64,000 bases of DNA from Actinernus sp. WN-2022 (taxonomy: Eukaryota > Cnidaria > Anthozoa > Actiniaria > Actinernidae). Positions 62,869 through 64,000 of this stretch are shown piece by piece. The stretch spans positions 124,001 to 188,000 of the forward strand of contig JAOWCC010001593.1 of NCBI GenBank assembly GCA_030867875.1. Reading direction: 5' to 3'. Numbering within the stretch: the stretch's first letter is position 1; each line of letters starts with the position of its first letter. The position numbers were made by a program, and so were the translations under genes. Below the pieces are notes generated by a model that saw only the letters and a list, made by a program, of their open reading frames with translations, did no database searches and was not told where the DNA came from.

Positions 62869-64000
62869 AGTAGGGGGAGGGGTGGTGTGCATATTAAAAA
62901 AATATAGAATTACAGCTTTAAAAAATAAAAGTTTAAAATTAAATACGTTTTTACTAAATTTATTAATACCGATACACATTTACAATTTCAAAGTCATAAT
63001 CGCTTGTGAATATTCATTTATTGAAGCCGCGCATGGGCCAAAATTTGAAACGGCCAACGAACTTTCGATCACGACTCATATCAGCTGTGTTAATAATGGC
63101 GGAAGCTCGAGGGCCGAATTCAGCGAACAATATATCTAGTGACCTATAGTAGGGCCGACACTGAGAAATTTCCCAACAGAGAAAGCTTTTCCCAAGCCGT
63201 TATCGAAGGATGGGATCAAAATAACAACAGCTTGAAGTGCCAAATCTGGAAACGAATCGCTACCACTATCACATGGCTCTGATGTTAAAGACGAAATCAA
63301 GGTGGTCGAATGTAAAAAGATATCTATCGTAGTCAAAAACAAATAATAAAAAGCAAAAGCAACAGTTGTGACTCACTGTACTTTTAGCGCGCGTGACAGT
63401 AGCCGGAAGTGATCATCTCTACAATTCTCCGTTCATTTCTCCAACACAAAACGATGATTTCTGCCTGTAATTGCAAGCCTCAGCCAAGAAAACTTGCTCT
63501 ATAGTATGAGTTTTGGACGCTGAACACGATGAACTGAGTACTTTGTGTGATACAGGCTTTCAACATAGAGTTTGCTCATTTCTCCCCACATTGCAAATAA
63601 AACTCCATCTAAAATTTGAATTTATTAACCGTTACAACGGAGAAATGTTCAAACCAGCATTTCGGCGCATCCTATGTACTTCTAGAACGCTTTATATGAC
63701 ACAACTTAAACAGTATATATGATATGAAAACGTTTTAACGGTATAAAGTGCATGGAAATACGTCTAAATAAGTGGCTTTGCATGGAGAAATGGAGAGGAG
63801 AAATGCCGATGGAAAACAACAGCTTATGCTGTTGTGTGACTGCTGCCGTGACACGGCTGAAATGCAGGGCCGAACGGGAAAAAAGACCAACAAGTATAGC
63901 AATAGTTCTGGAACGGATTAACATTTTATATACTGTGTTATTTGTTATATATTAGACAGGAGTGGGTTATGAATATATTTGTAAGAGCAGGCTTGATCGG
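62869..64000. repeat. 1.1-kb direct repeat X, copy 2, cut by the window end
   Basis: Continues to the last base. Compared with copy 1 it has about 15 extra bases near 62,965 (TATTAATACCGATAC). TGACGTCATGCCTATGTGACGTCATAAAA precedes it at 62,841. Confidence 0.85.

Overview
The window reads as animal nuclear DNA, most likely from an anthozoan cnidarian (coral or sea-anemone type). The host assignment is an inference. It rests on AT-rich DNA with GT-AG introns and dense short inverted-repeat transposons, tRNA-derived SINEs, a CR1/L2-type LINE and a DIRS-type retroelement. No bacterial operons, CRISPR arrays, rRNA genes or convincing stand-alone tRNA genes were seen.

Region 1 (about 1-13,190) is an integrated, largely intact Polinton/Maverick- or adintovirus-like DNA virus element. 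It has protein-primed family B DNA polymerase (9298-12759, -), a retroviral-type DDE integrase (8299-9306, +), an A32/FtsK-HerA packaging ATPase (5443-6066, +), a double-jelly-roll-type major capsid protein (4208-5443, +) and a candidate minor capsid (penton) protein (764-1423, -). It also carries a conserved 555-aa protein of unknown function and several small membrane or coiled-coil proteins. The genes are packed with 1-16 bp overlaps or gaps, and the divergent pairs share 25-55 bp promoters. ACTATAT(A/C) recurs 15-24 nt before several start codons. A poly-A/T hairpin stands before the integrase, and a 194-bp palindrome lies just beyond the polymerase. No adenain-like protease is visible and the left end is probably cut by the window edge. 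The lesions seen are one frameshift in a coiled-coil membrane protein and a partial tandem duplication that made a chimeric ORF.

Region 2 (about 13,200-28,200) is mostly non-coding host DNA filled with repeats: a MITE family shared with 32.5 kb, a long-armed foldback element, palindromes, a LINE remnant and a tRNA-like SINE.

Region 3 (28,200-49,500) holds a small family of secreted proteins. The one complete copy (46826-49175, three exons) has a signal peptide, an arginine-rich six-cysteine cationic segment ending in GRRR, and two EF-hand loops. Broken relatives lie at 28,489 (exon 1), 31,498-32,240 (exons 3 and 2, inverted) and 45,258 (exon 1 with a lost ATG). Between them are a decayed tyrosine-recombinase gene (28,952-30,109), a degenerate DIRS-like retrotransposon (33,505-37,540) and many MITEs.

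Region 4 (49,500-64,000) is duplicated repeat territory. Two long direct repeats (50,077-51,190 with 62,869-64,000, and 51,968-53,500 with 59,086-60,400) flank a Tc1/mariner transposase remnant, a hAT-like MITE, head-to-head SINEs, foldback elements and a 5'-truncated LINE with a damaged reverse transcriptase. The second repeat carries a fragment that resembles part of a PH-domain gene.
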